From Daphnia pulex (lineage: Eukaryota; Arthropoda; Branchiopoda; Diplostraca; Daphniidae), in contig NC_060023.1 in the NCBI RefSeq assembly GCF_021134715.1, forward strand, positions 1,550,001-1,614,000: DNA of 64,000 bases, read 5' to 3'. The translations under genes were made by a program, and so were the position numbers. The notes under the pieces were generated by a model. That model was not told the origin of the DNA. It did not search any database and saw only the letters and a list, made by a program, of their open reading frames with translations. Positions 11,005 through 22,070 of this stretch are shown piece by piece. Position 1 is the stretch's first letter. The number at the start of each line of letters is the position of its first letter.

Positions 11005-12440
11005 GAGCCATCGACGGATATTTTGAGGCATTTTGTCTGAAGTTTTTAATCTCTTGTGTTCACCTCTGTTACAAGGTGTGGCTTTGGGCTCCCTTCTCGA
11101 TTTTCTACAGGCATTGGTCGAGTTTAATGCACCTGGTTAGTGATGCTTTTTTCATTAGTTTAAACTGAAATCCTTTGATGGCACAAATATTTACCACCCA
11201 GGATCTTGTCTTGGCTACCGCGATCTGTTGATGTTTATGATGAATTTGGCGTCGAAACCTGGTCTTCACAATACTGCTCATCATTCTGTCGCTCAGGCTG
11301 TTGCTTCATTGGTTGTAACTCAACCAGTTTCTGAAGCTTTTACATTGGTGCAGAATTTCCTCCAGGAGGCTCAGAGACCTCATTCTGATTGGCAACACAT
11401 TTTTGCGCTCCTTTGTATTGGAGAGATCGGCAAACGAATTGATCTTAACCAGGTTCCAGGGTTAGGACAAGCAATCAGCGATTCTTTCGGCCCACCAAAT
11501 GAAGAAGTACGTCTATTACTTTCTCAACTATCTGAATCAATCTATATCCGTTTTCTATAGGTGAAATCTGCAGCTTCGCACGCCCTCGGATCTGTAACAG
11601 TTGGAAATATTCCAGGTTTCTTGCCCTTTATTCTTACTCAGATTGAAAATCAATCGCGGCGCCAGTATTTGCTGCTCCACTCGTTAAAGGAAGTGATTAC
11701 TTCGCTATCACTTGGAATTGAGGCCATTGCACAATTACGCCCATTTGTCCCACGAATTTGGGATCTTCTCTTCCGTCACTGCGAGTGTAATGAAGAAGGA
11801 ACACGCAATGTTGTAGCCGAGTGTTTGGGAAAGCTTACGCTGACAGATCCTGAGGGATTGCTTCCACGTCTTCGAGCTGCTCTGAACTGCCCTTCTGCGT
11901 TGATGAGAAGTACGATCGTCACAGCAGCCAAATTCAGAATTTCCGATCAAGTTCAAACCATTGATCCTCTGCTGAAGCAATGCATGGGCGATTTTCTTCA
12001 AACCTTACAGGTAAATAATAAGGTTTCATCGTGATTAACATAAACGGAACGTTAAATTGAATCTGTAATAGGATGACGACTTGAATGTGCGACGAGTGGT
12101 ATTCATTGCGTTCAATTCGGCAGCACACAACAAGCCTTCGTTGGTCAGAGACTTGCTCGATTCCGTTTTGCCTCAGCTTTATAATGAAACTAAAGTTAGA
12201 GTAAGTATTCAATGTTGGGAGTCTTTTTTGACGATCGAATTATCCTTAATTAATCAAAAAAAATTAATTCGCAGAAAGAGTTAGTCCCCGAAGTTGAAAT
12301 GGGTCCCTTCAAGCACACGGTTGACGATGGTCTAGACCGTGGTAAGGCCGCTTTCGAATGCATGTACACCCTTCTGGATTCGTGTCTTGATCGATTGGAT
12401 GTTTTCGAATTTTTGAATCACGTTGAACTAGGATTGAAAG
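11005..12440 (+). pseudogene. CAND1: Truncated CAND1 (cullin-associated NEDD8-dissociated protein 1) copy
   Basis: CAND1 is a HEAT-repeat protein that exchanges cullin-RING ligase receptors. Only a C-terminal part is here. Segments at about 11005-11135, 11202-11506, 11561-12010, 12072-12200 and 12275-12440 join across normal introns. They give strongly CAND1-like sequence, for example KRQYLLLHSLKE-like [51 protein letters not shown] and [16 protein letters not shown]. The N-terminal two thirds are missing. The first segment has a frameshift near 11030 (STDILRH then ILSEVF in another frame), and the 3' end stops after HVELGLKG with the final repeats absent. Introns are retained, so this is a DNA-level duplication and not a retrocopy. 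A partly expressed product cannot be excluded. Confidence 0.85.
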
Positions 12441-12504
12441 GTTTGCTGTGTTTTCTTTCAAAAAGCAATCAAAACGTAACTCGCGTTACGTAACAACAAA
12501 AGCG

Positions 12505-12730
12505 CTAGAGGACTACACCACTGAGGCTCCTAAGTACTACACCACCAAAGCACCTGAGACTACACAATTACGTATGCTGCCCCAGCCTACTACACCGAGG
12601 CTCCAAAGTACTACACCACTAGTAAACCGGAGTACTACAGGCTACGTATGCTGCCTCAACCTACGACACCGAGGCTCCAGCTTATTACACCACCAAAGCG
12701 GTTGAATACTACACAGAAGCGGCAAAGTAG
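12505..12730 (+). pseudogene. Fragment of a Tyr/Thr-rich repeat protein gene
   Basis: The sequence repeats units coding YYTTxAPKYYTTKAPE and similar, as in extracellular or cuticle-like repeat proteins of water fleas (family placement is inference). The reading frame shifts at least twice: the phrase is in one frame up to about 12557, in another to about 12640, and in a third after that. It lies directly after the truncated CAND1 piece, which suggests the two were joined by rearrangement. Confidence 0.6.
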
Positions 12731-13070
12731 AAATCAGTCGAGTGAGCATCTCCGACACCCAACACGGCAGCCCCGAAGTTTCGTATTAACTTCGTTTCAA
12801 ACAGTGGAACGTCAAAGAGTGAAGGTGAGCTCTTTAATATTTTAATTTTGCGGAACATGTACTAATGACTTGTTTTCCTTCGTTGTATGTTTTTCGAACA
12901 AGAAGAATTCTACTGCAATCCCGTCGAATTGAACGGTAAAGACAACGGTGGCGCAGCAGTCGTACGTGGACAATCATTCGTTAAACTTGACATTGTCGTT
13001 CGGAAAGCCGAACTTGACTATGTCCGTACCATCACCTACGACAAGTGCCTGATAGGCTAATATTGCTACA
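12730..13070 (+). pseudogene. Fragments of an unrecognised protein-coding gene
   Basis: Two coding-like pieces follow the repeat fragment. One at about 12730-12815 reads EISRVSISDTQHGSPEVSY and then meets a stop. The other, 12904-13060, begins EFYCNPVELNGKDNGGAAVV and ends at a stop after KCLIG, preceded by an intron-like boundary. The domain is not one I recognise. The stop inside the first piece points to decay. Confidence 0.45.
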
Positions 13071-13249
13071 GGTTAACATTTTATGCTCAACGAAAATCGT
13101 ATTTAAAAGTCTCAATGATTACACCTTTATGGAATGTTGAACAACTTTGATAATCTTCCCGCTAGATAGTATCTGAGAGCCTATTCAAACTGCTAGCAAT
13201 TTATTTCTGTTATTACGAATCACTCTAAAAATGGCCTTTATTTTCGTGC

Positions 13250-13415
13250 TAGGTGGTAAACGAAAATCTTTTCCAATCCCTGAGCGGTGCCCTCAAAGTT
13301 GCCCAGGAGCACGTAACGCTGTTCCGCAACATCGATGGCGGTAACATGGGCCAAGTCCTCCCTAAATATGAGCGAATGGATGACCGAGAAGTTGAATGCG
13401 GAAAGTGTTTTGTAT
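13250..13415. other. Coding-like fragment, strand uncertain
   Basis: About 165 bases of GC-richer sequence is open on both strands. The plus frame reads FQSLSGALKVAQEHVTLFRN and the minus frame reads FREDLAHVTAIDVAEQRYVL. Neither matches a family I know. It is followed directly by DNA copied from the C1q locus. Confidence 0.35.
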
Positions 13416-13419
13416 GGAT

Positions 13420-13810
13420 GGATAACAATTTTCGTCTTGGTGTCGGCCACGTCCTTTGTTGTTCCAGTCAACCGCCTGATTAGTTAACATCGATACCTTT
13501 TTTATTGTCCAAATTAGTATAATTTACCATCTAGCTTTGTACAGTCGGTTGACAAATTATACTTCGTTAATTCTTGGCTTTCTTGCTGATCGTGTCAAGC
13601 TTGGTCTTGGTTGCCGTCAAATCTTTTGAATTTGTTTCCAAGTTCTGGTTAGTGCCTGAAAATCGTTCACGAACGAGTCAATTTTTGCATTTCCCGTTTT
13701 TTAGTTTTTTATTAATGTGTTTTTGTTAACAAAAAGTATTGCGTTGAGATCGACTACTTAAGTGCTGGTAGTCTTTAAATTCTTGGTAGTTTCTGCAACA
13801 AGTTTTGATT
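13420..13810 (-). pseudogene. Rearranged copy of coiled-coil exons from the 22.5-26.4 kb C1q gene
   Basis: The stretch from about 13425 matches the exon at 24398-24481. It then jumps to sequence like 24663-24725, then 24860-24990, then 25040-25095. The order is kept but pieces between are missing, including most of two exons. It has no start, no C1q part and no continuous frame. Confidence 0.75.
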
Positions 13811-14255
13811 GCAAATATAATCAGTTGAAATTGAAAAACAAATATTTCAATTTACTAACAAATATATTCTTTCTAGCTCCGGCTTTGAATTCATTTAAAT
13901 AACGTCCGAAATTACAAAAACAAACTACGTACATTTGAAAAAATCGAAAAGATTTGACCTGTTAATTGATAAAAGTTTAATGGGGAAATAATAAAAGTTT
14001 GATTAGTTAAAACCTAGAGCGTTAGATGGAGCGGTAGTGAGGAGAAGGGTTAGAGTTTGCTGGGGGGGGTTTGAGAGGCAGTTGAGACCGGTCTAAAGAT
14101 CCGTTAAAAAAGTCATCGTCTTTGAACTTTGAAGCAACTACATGTGATGTGAATGTGATTTCATTATTTAGCAAATGACAAGACAAATACTTAGCAATTA
14201 AAGTGAGTGACACTGATAAAAATTAAACAAAAGCAACAACTTCAACTGCTAGAAA
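13811..14255. other. Intergenic before CAF-1 gene
   Basis: AT-rich DNA with no coding exon. The 5' UTR of the CAF-1 gene probably starts in the last 50 bases. Confidence 0.4.
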
Positions 14256-16928
14256 ATGGATAAGGTTGAAAACAACTATCATGTCTTAGGAAAGACTCTG
14301 CCAGATCAGGCTTCAACTGGTAAAAATCATCATTTGTTGGTACTCTTAAAAATTTCTAAATATTCATACACTCTTTTTGGATACAGAAATCAGTTATGGT
14401 AGGAGTTTTAAAACCTTTCCACTGGTAGCTGATGACTATTTTGCAGTTAGTATTCCGAATGCTTCAATGGCTGGAGCTGATCAGGAAAGCGAGCTTGATG
14501 TGAGTTGTGTTTCGAATGATGAGTTAGGAAAGACTCTGCCAGATAGGTATAAACCTTCCGCTGACATGAGTAAAGCTGCTGAAGTTACTGGAACTGGTGA
14601 ATATCATAACTTGATACTATTTGAAAATTTCTTAATGTTTATAGACTCATTTTTAATATAGGAATTAACATGGCTAAGAGTCCAAAATGTTATTTACTTG
14701 TGGATTATTCTTCATCTGACGAATCAGATGCTTCAATGGATGATTCAGGAAAGACTCGGCCAGATAAAACATCCACTCCAAGGAAAGAAGTGAAAGGAAA
14801 GAAAAGGCCTGCCTTATCCCAAGAAGAAAAGAAAGTAATAACAAAACTAAATTACATTCATTGGAATATGTGTACATAAATTTTTGTATTGTTATTTGGT
14901 TTAGGAGAAAGAAAGACAAATTGCAGAGAAGAAAGCAGAAAGAGAACGCTTACGCAAAGAAAAGAAAGAGGAAAAGAAAAAGAAAGAAGAAGAAAGAGAA
15001 ACTGAGAAGAAGAAGAGAGAAGAAGAAAAAAAGAAGAAGGAGGAAGAAAAAGAAGCAGAAAGGAAAAAGAAAGAAGAAGAAAAGAGTAAAAAGGAAGAAA
15101 TTAAAGAAACTGAAAGGAAGAGAAAAGAAGAAGAAAAGAAACGTAAAGAAGAAGAAAAGAGACAAAACGAAGAAATTAAAGAAGCTGAAAGGAAGAGAAA
15201 AGAAGAGGAGAAGAAACGAAAAGAAGTAGAAAAGGAAAATGCCAAAAAGATAAAAGAAGATGAGGAACGGCGGAAAAAAGAAAATTTTGCTCAAAAATAC
15301 GTGAAACATGCCCCTGTTTTTCGAACGGAATTTGATACTTCTAGAAAGAAATACTTGGAACAGATTCTGAAAAAGTCAGATTCGGAACCTTCAGTTGATT
15401 TAAATCTTCGCCAGTATAGAGAAAACAAAGGAAGAAGTTATGGTGCTACTTGGCCAATTAAGGATAATGATGTTGGAGTGATTGGTAAGTGAATTTTATC
15501 TTCATGTCGGAAACGTATTAAGTATCGTTGAATATAGACGAGGACGAAGCGAAAGCCCCCATCAACAACGAAACCATTGTAACGATCGTCCATCCAGTCC
15601 CTCATAGAATGCGACCCAAGTTAGTCCAGTTTTGGGAAAATCGTCGTCCTGCCTATTGGGGAACCTGGAGAAAATCGAGTTATTCAGTGGGTCCAAGACG
15701 TCCTTTCGGCAAAGAGGTATATACAATTCAAAGGGCAAAATAAATGAAGCAAGTAATGTACGCCAACATTCTATAGATCATATTCGATTACGATGTCGAT
15801 TCTGATGATGAATGGGAGGAGGAAGTTGAACCGGGCGAATCTTTGACCGATTCAGAAGGTGAAGGCGAAGAAAAAGAGCCAGCCGATGATTATGAGGTTC
15901 GTTTTGTTGAAACGTGAATTTTTAAAAGTCTTTCACTGGCACTTTACAAGCTTTTATATATTTTAGGTAGACAATGAATTCCTTGTACCCCATGGATACT
16001 TGAGCGACGACGAAGGAGAGAAGGATGAAGACGAGAGAGCGCTATCCACGTCTGCAGCCAAAGAGAAACTCAAGTTAAAGGAAGAGCAATTTGAGAGAGA
16101 GTTGAAGAAGAAGACGTGTTATATCAAACCCAGCTTGATCGGTTGTTGCTGGTCGGATGACTTTAACCCTAATCCGCAGCATCTTAAAGTTCTTGAGCGC
16201 TACGCACCGATTGTATTGTCTTCAACACTGCCGATAGAACTGAAAAGTGAGGGTGAGGAGTCGGATGACAACATCAACAAGAAATCGACTAAACGCTTAG
16301 TCAATGAAAAGGATATACCTGACCTTATTCGCGTACTTCATGGAAGCTTATTCGGAAGATCCACGATTGTTCAAGAGTTTCAGTTGCATTTGGAACGCAA
16401 TAGAGCCGGTCAAAACCAGAATGGTAACAATTATACAAATTAAATCTTCGTGCTTTCACTATTTTATATATATTTGGGATGAATTTAGGTCCATCCAAGG
16501 CACAAATATTGGCCAAAATTTCTGAAATTGCGTCATATAGCAGATGTACAGAAGCCGGAGCAATGAGTGGAAAAATTTGTTGGCTCGTGCAACCAAGTGT
16601 TCTTGAGCATTACAATCTCGCTGAATTATCTGTCATCAATGCTTGGGAATTCGCTACCGATACGAAAAAGCGAGGACGTAAGACCGACGATTCTGAGGAG
16701 GACACCCCACTAGCAAAGATCCCGCGCGTGTCGCCCATTAAGGAATTTGATCAGCCAGCTAGTTTACCAGCAAACAGAGTTTCTTCATCGCAGGAGAACG
16801 AGCTTTCAGAATCGGGGAAAGATTCAAATGTGCCAGCTAAGCAACCAATTTTCTCAACTCCTAAAGGGAAGAAAACGCATCTCGTTGATAAGTCTCCCAA
16901 CATCTGCAACCAAGAAACCCAAGAGTGA
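14256..16928 (+). CDS. CHAF1A: Chromatin assembly factor 1, large subunit (p150)
   Basis: The CAF-1 complex deposits H3-H4 on newly replicated DNA; this is its large subunit. Eight exons at 14256-14319, 14387-14596, 14662-14834, 14905-15484, 15538-15716, 15777-15896, 15967-16423 and 16489-16928 give about 740 residues. Exon 4 carries a long Lys/Glu/Arg-rich (KER) coiled coil. The diagnostic core follows: LVQFWENRRPAYWGTW, then YDVDSDDEWEEEVEPGESL with an acidic run and VPHGYLSDDEGE. The C-terminal part contains CWLVQPSVLEHYNLAELSVI. Early exons contain a small repeat, LGKTLPD at three places. The 3' end is uncertain: the frame used here stops at 16928, while other frames stay coding-like beyond it (TTPLTNFLKKMS, then KEALSKLSENIDDSLDGI). 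Either the true end uses another splice or this end has frameshifts. Confidence 0.93.
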
Positions 16929-17349
16929 TACTAAAACAACTCCATTAACCAATTTCTTAAAGAAAATGAGTGCAAAGAGGCACTGTCCAAATTATCAGAG
17001 AATATTGACGACTCATTGGATGGGATCAAATGTTTTACTTTTGAGTTATTTGTGTCGTTCCTTTCGAGTAATTTAATGTTTAGAGCATGTTTTTTCCCCT
17101 GCAAAATTTATATGTTGATATATGGGATGTATCTTTTTTTCTGTAACCGTTGCATACACCTAAATTTCTATTACACGGATGAAATATATGAGACCGATGG
17201 TAGGGAGCTAACGCGGGGGATAAAAAGGTTGGCAGCCAACTGGTAAACAAACAAAACATAAATAACAACAACAAATGATGATCCAAGCTGATATTTTTTT
17301 TAAACGGGTGACCTTTTGGTGTCCATCGTCTTCTCTGCATTAACTGAAT

Positions 17350-17583
17350 AGAGAAAACGCTTCATGGAAGAATTGTGCCGAAATCGGAGAAAACTGTTGG
17401 ATCGTTTATCCAGATGTTCTCAATCGATACGGTCTAACTAATTTGTCGATCATCAACTCATGGGAATTCGCAGCCGAGACGAAAAAGCGAGGACGGAAGC
17501 GTAACTTTTCTACAACTGATACCGATGACGAAATCACACCAGCCAAGACCCCGCGTGTTCCGGATCCCGCAGTCCCCCAATAG
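17350..17583 (+). pseudogene. Second copy of the CAF-1 p150 C-terminal segment
   Basis: The plus strand reads CWIVYPDVLNRYGLTNLSII, then NSWEFAAETKKRGRK and an acidic segment followed by TPAKTPRVPDPA. This parallels the segment at 16580-16735 of the gene just upstream. No start codon and no KER or acidic core are attached. It is about 60-65 percent alike by eye, so it is an older partial duplication, or an alternative 3' exon of the same gene. Confidence 0.65.
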
Positions 17584-18205
17584 TTGGCAGAGGCTGGAAT
17601 CCATTCGGCACCGTTCAGCACTGGCTAGGTGAAGACACTTTTGACATTTTACCCTGCATGTCCACTCACTACTGCCATCATAGCTAATTTAAATTTTTTA
17701 TGGAAGATGAAAGAAAGCAGAAATTCTTTAACAGTGTTTATATTTTACATACAGTAGTAAACTTGGTAATAATAAATTTGTGAACAGCCAGTAAAATAGT
17801 TTTCTCTGCAACAAAACTTACCTTACCTTTATGGTTGTTCAAAAAGTGAAAAAGAAAAAGCGTATTGTTAGCACCTTAAACGTGAAAATGTTGTCAGCTG
17901 ATTTCGTATGAATTATGATTTACCTTGGGAAATGGGAATGATAGGTGATAAGAGTAAAACCTGGGTTTTGACTCGGAGCGGACGACGCTAGAAAATCTTG
18001 TTGGTAATCGCAGTCGCTAGATGTCTCGATGGTTGGTAATCAACTTATCACCATGAAGTACTTAAGAAATCGATAATACTGCCGAACTCGGAAAATTCAA
18101 AAAACTATTATTTTTAAATATATTCTCTGTTCATACGCGGTAATTCTCATCGATTATTCATCGGAACGTGACTCACGTATCACAGTAGAAACTAGGTTTC
18201 ACTTA

Positions 18206-18520
18206 AGGGCGGGTATGGGAGTTGGCTAAGGCGTCGTAAACTGAACCGAGCACTGTGGGTTCCGAGTTCAACTCCACCGATGAACATTGTCATTAATGTG
18301 ATGGATGGTCGTTTGCTTTGTGTATTGAATATTCCCCCTTACGAAGCTAACGAGTTTGCAGTGGTTTGCATGGAATTGCTGCACACGAATCATAGTAACA
18401 CGTATATTTCTTTCAAGAGATCCTAGATATAGCATGTCTGGGTAACATTAGTTAATTCATGGTTAAACTGTCAACTGGGACTTATACGGTCACTGTACAC
18501 ACATTGTGATTTTTGAAATC
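18206..18520 (+). repeat. tRNA-derived SINE, copy B
   Basis: It has an A-box-like GGGAGTTGGCTAAGGCGTCG and a B-box-like GAGTTCAACTCCACC, with a tail that matches the other two copies up to the word CATGGTTAA. Confidence 0.7.
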
Positions 18521-18956
18521 CATAAAATTTTCCTTAATTTTATATTTATTATTTAAGTTTGATAAAAACTCATCATGTGCTGGTTCAAAAAAGTGACTTA
18601 GAAAGTATATTATTTGTACTTGGCTATTGGCTTGTTCTTTAACTTCAGTTAACATTTTCAAATTGGCGAAATTGCCATGTTTCTCTGATAAATTTGCGCG
18701 CCGAGACCAGAGGTTGAGCGGACGACGCTAGAAAGTCTTGTTGGTTGGTAATCGCAGTCGCTAGATGTCTCGATGGTTGGTAATCAACTAATCAACATGA
18801 AGTACAGAAGGAATCGAAAATCGATAAAACTGCCGAACTCGGAAAATTAAAAAATCTATCACATTTAAATAATCTCATCTTACGCGGTAATTTTCACCGC
18901 TTATTCATCTGAACGTGACTCACATATCAGAGTAAAAACAGATACTCTGTATGGTG

Positions 18957-19315
18957 CGGGTAAGGGAGTTGGATAAGGCGTCGCTTGGTGTTCCGGGCAC
19001 CATGAGACCTGAGTTCAACTCCCGCGGTGACCGCCTTCTGTTCTCGCACTACTTACAAATCTACTATATGAATGCTTATGGGAAACGATATTAACGTAAA
19101 CTGTCGTGGATGGTCGATAGTTTCGTAGGTTGATCCTCCGAAGCTAAAGAGTTTGCAAGGTTGGCATGGAACTTTGCATACGAATCAAGTGTCTCGTGTA
19201 TTTCTTGAAAGCAGACCTACGACATATGATGTCTGGGACCAACTAGTTAATTCATGGTTAAATAGTACACCAGGACTTCACACGGACAGCTGAACACACA
19301 TGGTGAATTCGGATT
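18957..19315 (+). repeat. tRNA-derived SINE, copy C
   Basis: It has an A-box-like GGGAGTTGGATAAGGCGTCG and a B-box-like GAGTTCAACTCCCGC, then a body shared with copies A and B. It cannot be a working tRNA gene because the stem pairing and anticodon arm are not recognisable. Confidence 0.72.
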
Positions 19316-19320
19316 CCATA

Positions 19321-20311
19321 AAAATCGTACAGCATATGTTGTTAAGTATCTACAGATCAGAATTTTAATCATTTGTATTTTTTGCTGTCTCTTAAACCAG
19401 CCATTTGTTCAAAATAATTCGTTTTTTTCAAATTCAAACAAAAGTTGCAACAAAAAACGTGAACGCTGAAATTGATTATTGGCAACGGTGTATAAAGAAA
19501 GTTTCTTTTTGTTTTGCCATTTGATCAAGTCACAAAACGAAAAAAAAAGTAGAAAAAAAGTAGGCCATGCACAAAACTATGCTAATTATTAATCTTAAAG
19601 ACCAAAATCCATTGGGACACAGGTGTCTAACTTAATTAGTGATGAAAAATGGGTGGGAAATACTTAAAGTAACTGAAATAGTCTAATGGTGGAACTGGAA
19701 AGAGAGTGTGTGCTTAATGCTGATGTTGCAGTTGTGACAGCATGGCTGAAAATCTATTCAATTGAGACTAACTGTAACATAAAAATAAAAAAACATGGTA
19801 AGTAATTGCTTTTCCATAAAGATAAGTTGAAAAGTGTAAAATTGTGTGTAATGTCAATGGTTTCTGCCTTTCTGGTAACTGAACTTTCCTTACATCCACA
19901 AATAAAAATACGCTAAGTTGTAATGTAATCCTTACTCGTGGGCTAAGTCTTTTAAGTCTAGACTTTTTTCTGTTAAAGCTAGGATAATTAAGAATATGTA
20001 AAATACTTAACAATAGGCAACCAAAGCTTGACGACAATTCCATCCCAGACAGCTAGGTTGTTAAACTTGTTAGATTATACTTTAAAAGTTCTAAAGTTGT
20101 AGTTTGTACATATTTTCATCAATTTCCCTTCTTTTTTAATTATCCATTTCTACTATTGACTTTTATACTCTAACCTAAGATTCAACTGAAAATCAATTGA
20201 TGTATCAAAGATATGAAACCTTCACGGTGTAAAGATAATTAATAACAGATATGATGATAACCAATTTCCATTCAAAGCAATTATATTTCAATCTAGCAGG
20301 TTTTAGGGCAA
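19321..20311. other. Intergenic, no gene seen
   Basis: AT-rich DNA between the SINE block and the C1q cluster, including the 3' flank of the first C1q gene. No coding exon is supported. Confidence 0.5.
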
Positions 20312-21984
20312 TTACAGAGATAAGTCAATTTCTTCTTCGACAAGGAAGCCAGTAAAATGAGTCGAATGGTTACCGCCGTCAAACAACATTGCATCTGTTG
20401 ATCCATCCCCAATTTGTAGCCAAAGTTGATCGCCCTTTTGTAAATGCAGAGTGGATTGCAGAGTTATTGGACTGAGCACTTTTTCAAACTTGACTAAATT
20501 AGCCTCGTTATTCTGCCCAGTCCCGATTAGATTTCCGTTCAGCAACATTTGCACTTGCAGGAAATTAAAAACGGTTGAAGAAATTGGAAATTGCGCTAAT
20601 CCAGTGAACGAGAAATAGTAAGTTCCCGTTCTGGGAGCCGTGAATTTTCCTGACGTTATATTCATGGCTTTCCCAATGTTTGTCATTTCCATGTCAAACG
20701 GCATCGGAGTATTCTTCGTGTTGAAACTAGCATTCCTTTGAACGTAGAAATAGGTGGACACTGATTTCACATCTTCGTAGCCAATCCATTTCTGGAAATC
20801 TGTACACAATTTTTTAGACTTATAACCTTGAATAGGGACTCACGTCACGTTGTTGACAAAAATTACCTGGCGTGTTTGGATATTTAGTAAAATCGCAATA
20901 AACAGTTTCGACGTGTTTATTTCCCATTACGGAATAGAGTCCACTTTTCCTGTGTCCAATATCCAAAAGATCCTTGCAGGATTGAGGAATTATGTTGATG
21001 GAAGCTTTGCTTGCACTCTCTGTAAATATTAGTTAATTACTTGTCGCCATTGTTAGACTATAAAATATTACCAATAACAATTTTTCTCAGTTCTTCAACC
21101 TCTCTCTTCAAATCGTTGACAATGGCAGTTATTTCCGTTAATTCCACTTCTTTTTCCAGATCACTCTGACAAATAAACGGCATCCATTGGTCGCATGACA
21201 AGGTAGCCCAGCTGGCGGAAGGATCCGGAACGATTCGAACATGAAGGCACTGATCGCTACCAACGCCGCTAGCATTGCTGGGCTCTCCATAAAACCAATT
21301 GACGAAAGTGAACGGAGTCTGTGCAGTCCACGAGAAAGTTTTCGTTCCCGTGTTGTAGTTACCCGACGTCCAGACGCCTATCTTCGATGCGATAGCATCT
21401 ATACCACATCACACAATTGGTACAGTATTAAAAAATATATTTGTGCCATTCAGACTTAGATGGACTTGCCATTCAATACGATAGGCATCAACACCGTTGA
21501 AACATCATTTTGTTCACGTTTATTTGTTATGCTCAGTAGACTCTTGCCACTAGCAGAGCAGAACTCTTGAGCTTTATCCCAAGTTAACTAATTGTAAAAC
21601 ATTCATTAGATTTGCGTACGATAAAAATTTTAGAGCCTCTTACCTGCGTATTTACGAAGCAATAACATTTTGTTTGAAGTCTAACGCATTTGTGACGACC
21701 CATACTGTCCTCGCAGACTACAGTTTAGAAAAAATTTGTATGCTGTGGACTAGCCTAATATGTAACTAATTTTTATACTTGCTGATTTAGATCGTTGCAT
21801 TTCAACCACTGGTTCGTCCGATCCTGCTTGGTCCACCTTCACTGCATACTGTTCACTAGCTTGCACTGCATTCACGAATTGTGTGGTTAGAAATGAATAG
21901 TGGAATAGAAATTGGAATCTTACCTTTGAACAAGACCAAACCGAAGATGTAAACCAATTGTATTGGGAAATTAAATGAGCGCAT
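20312..21984 (-). CDS. Secreted C-type lectin / coiled-coil / C1q fusion protein
   Basis: Seven exons on the minus strand: 21924-21984, 21779-21865, 21644-21717, 21470-21587, 21072-21398, 20867-21019 and 20312-20799. They give 435 residues. The order is signal peptide (MRSFNFPIQLVYIFGLVLF), a C-type lectin domain (CYCFVN, WDKAQEFCSASGKSLLSI, VNWFYGEPSN, CLHVR, CDQWMPFICQ), a short coiled coil, a cysteine module (SCKDLLDIGHRKSGLYSVMG then VETVYCDF) and a C1q domain ending at the stop. The lectin part has EPS and not the EPN that marks mannose-type calcium binding. Intron 4 appears to use a GC donor (GGCAAGT at 21464-21470). Such proteins act outside the cell, probably in pattern recognition; the ligand is unknown. 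Confidence 0.88.
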
Positions 21985-22062
21985 TGTCAGAATATGGACG
22001 TACTTCTTGACGGAGTGGATGTGTTCTTCGATCTGAAGGTAAATTTGCAATAGTTCTCTGGG

Positions 22063-22070
22063 TTTATATA
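22063..22070 (-). promoter_or_regulatory. TATA box of lectin-C1q gene
   Basis: TATATAAA on the minus strand lies about 80 bases before the start codon at 21984. Confidence 0.65.

Larger units (their letters stand above)
17978..19320 (+). repeat. Tandem duplication of about 740 bases
   Basis: Sequence from 17978 (GAGCGGACGACGCTAG) to about 18540 is repeated from 18716 to about 19320. The repeated block includes a 130-base segment and the SINE-like element in each half. The halves differ by many substitutions and small indels, so the event is not recent. Confidence 0.8.

Noticed and set aside
14861-15309. Lys/Arg-rich and Phe/Leu/Ser-rich frames over the KER exon of CAF-1
   Set aside because: These are alternative frames of the AAG/GAA-rich exon. 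The Glu/Lys frame joins both neighbouring exons in phase.
18957-19040. A functional tRNA gene
   Set aside because: A-box-like and B-box-like sites exist, but there is no clear acceptor stem or anticodon arm, and the same sequence occurs three times with a shared tail. A SINE fits better.
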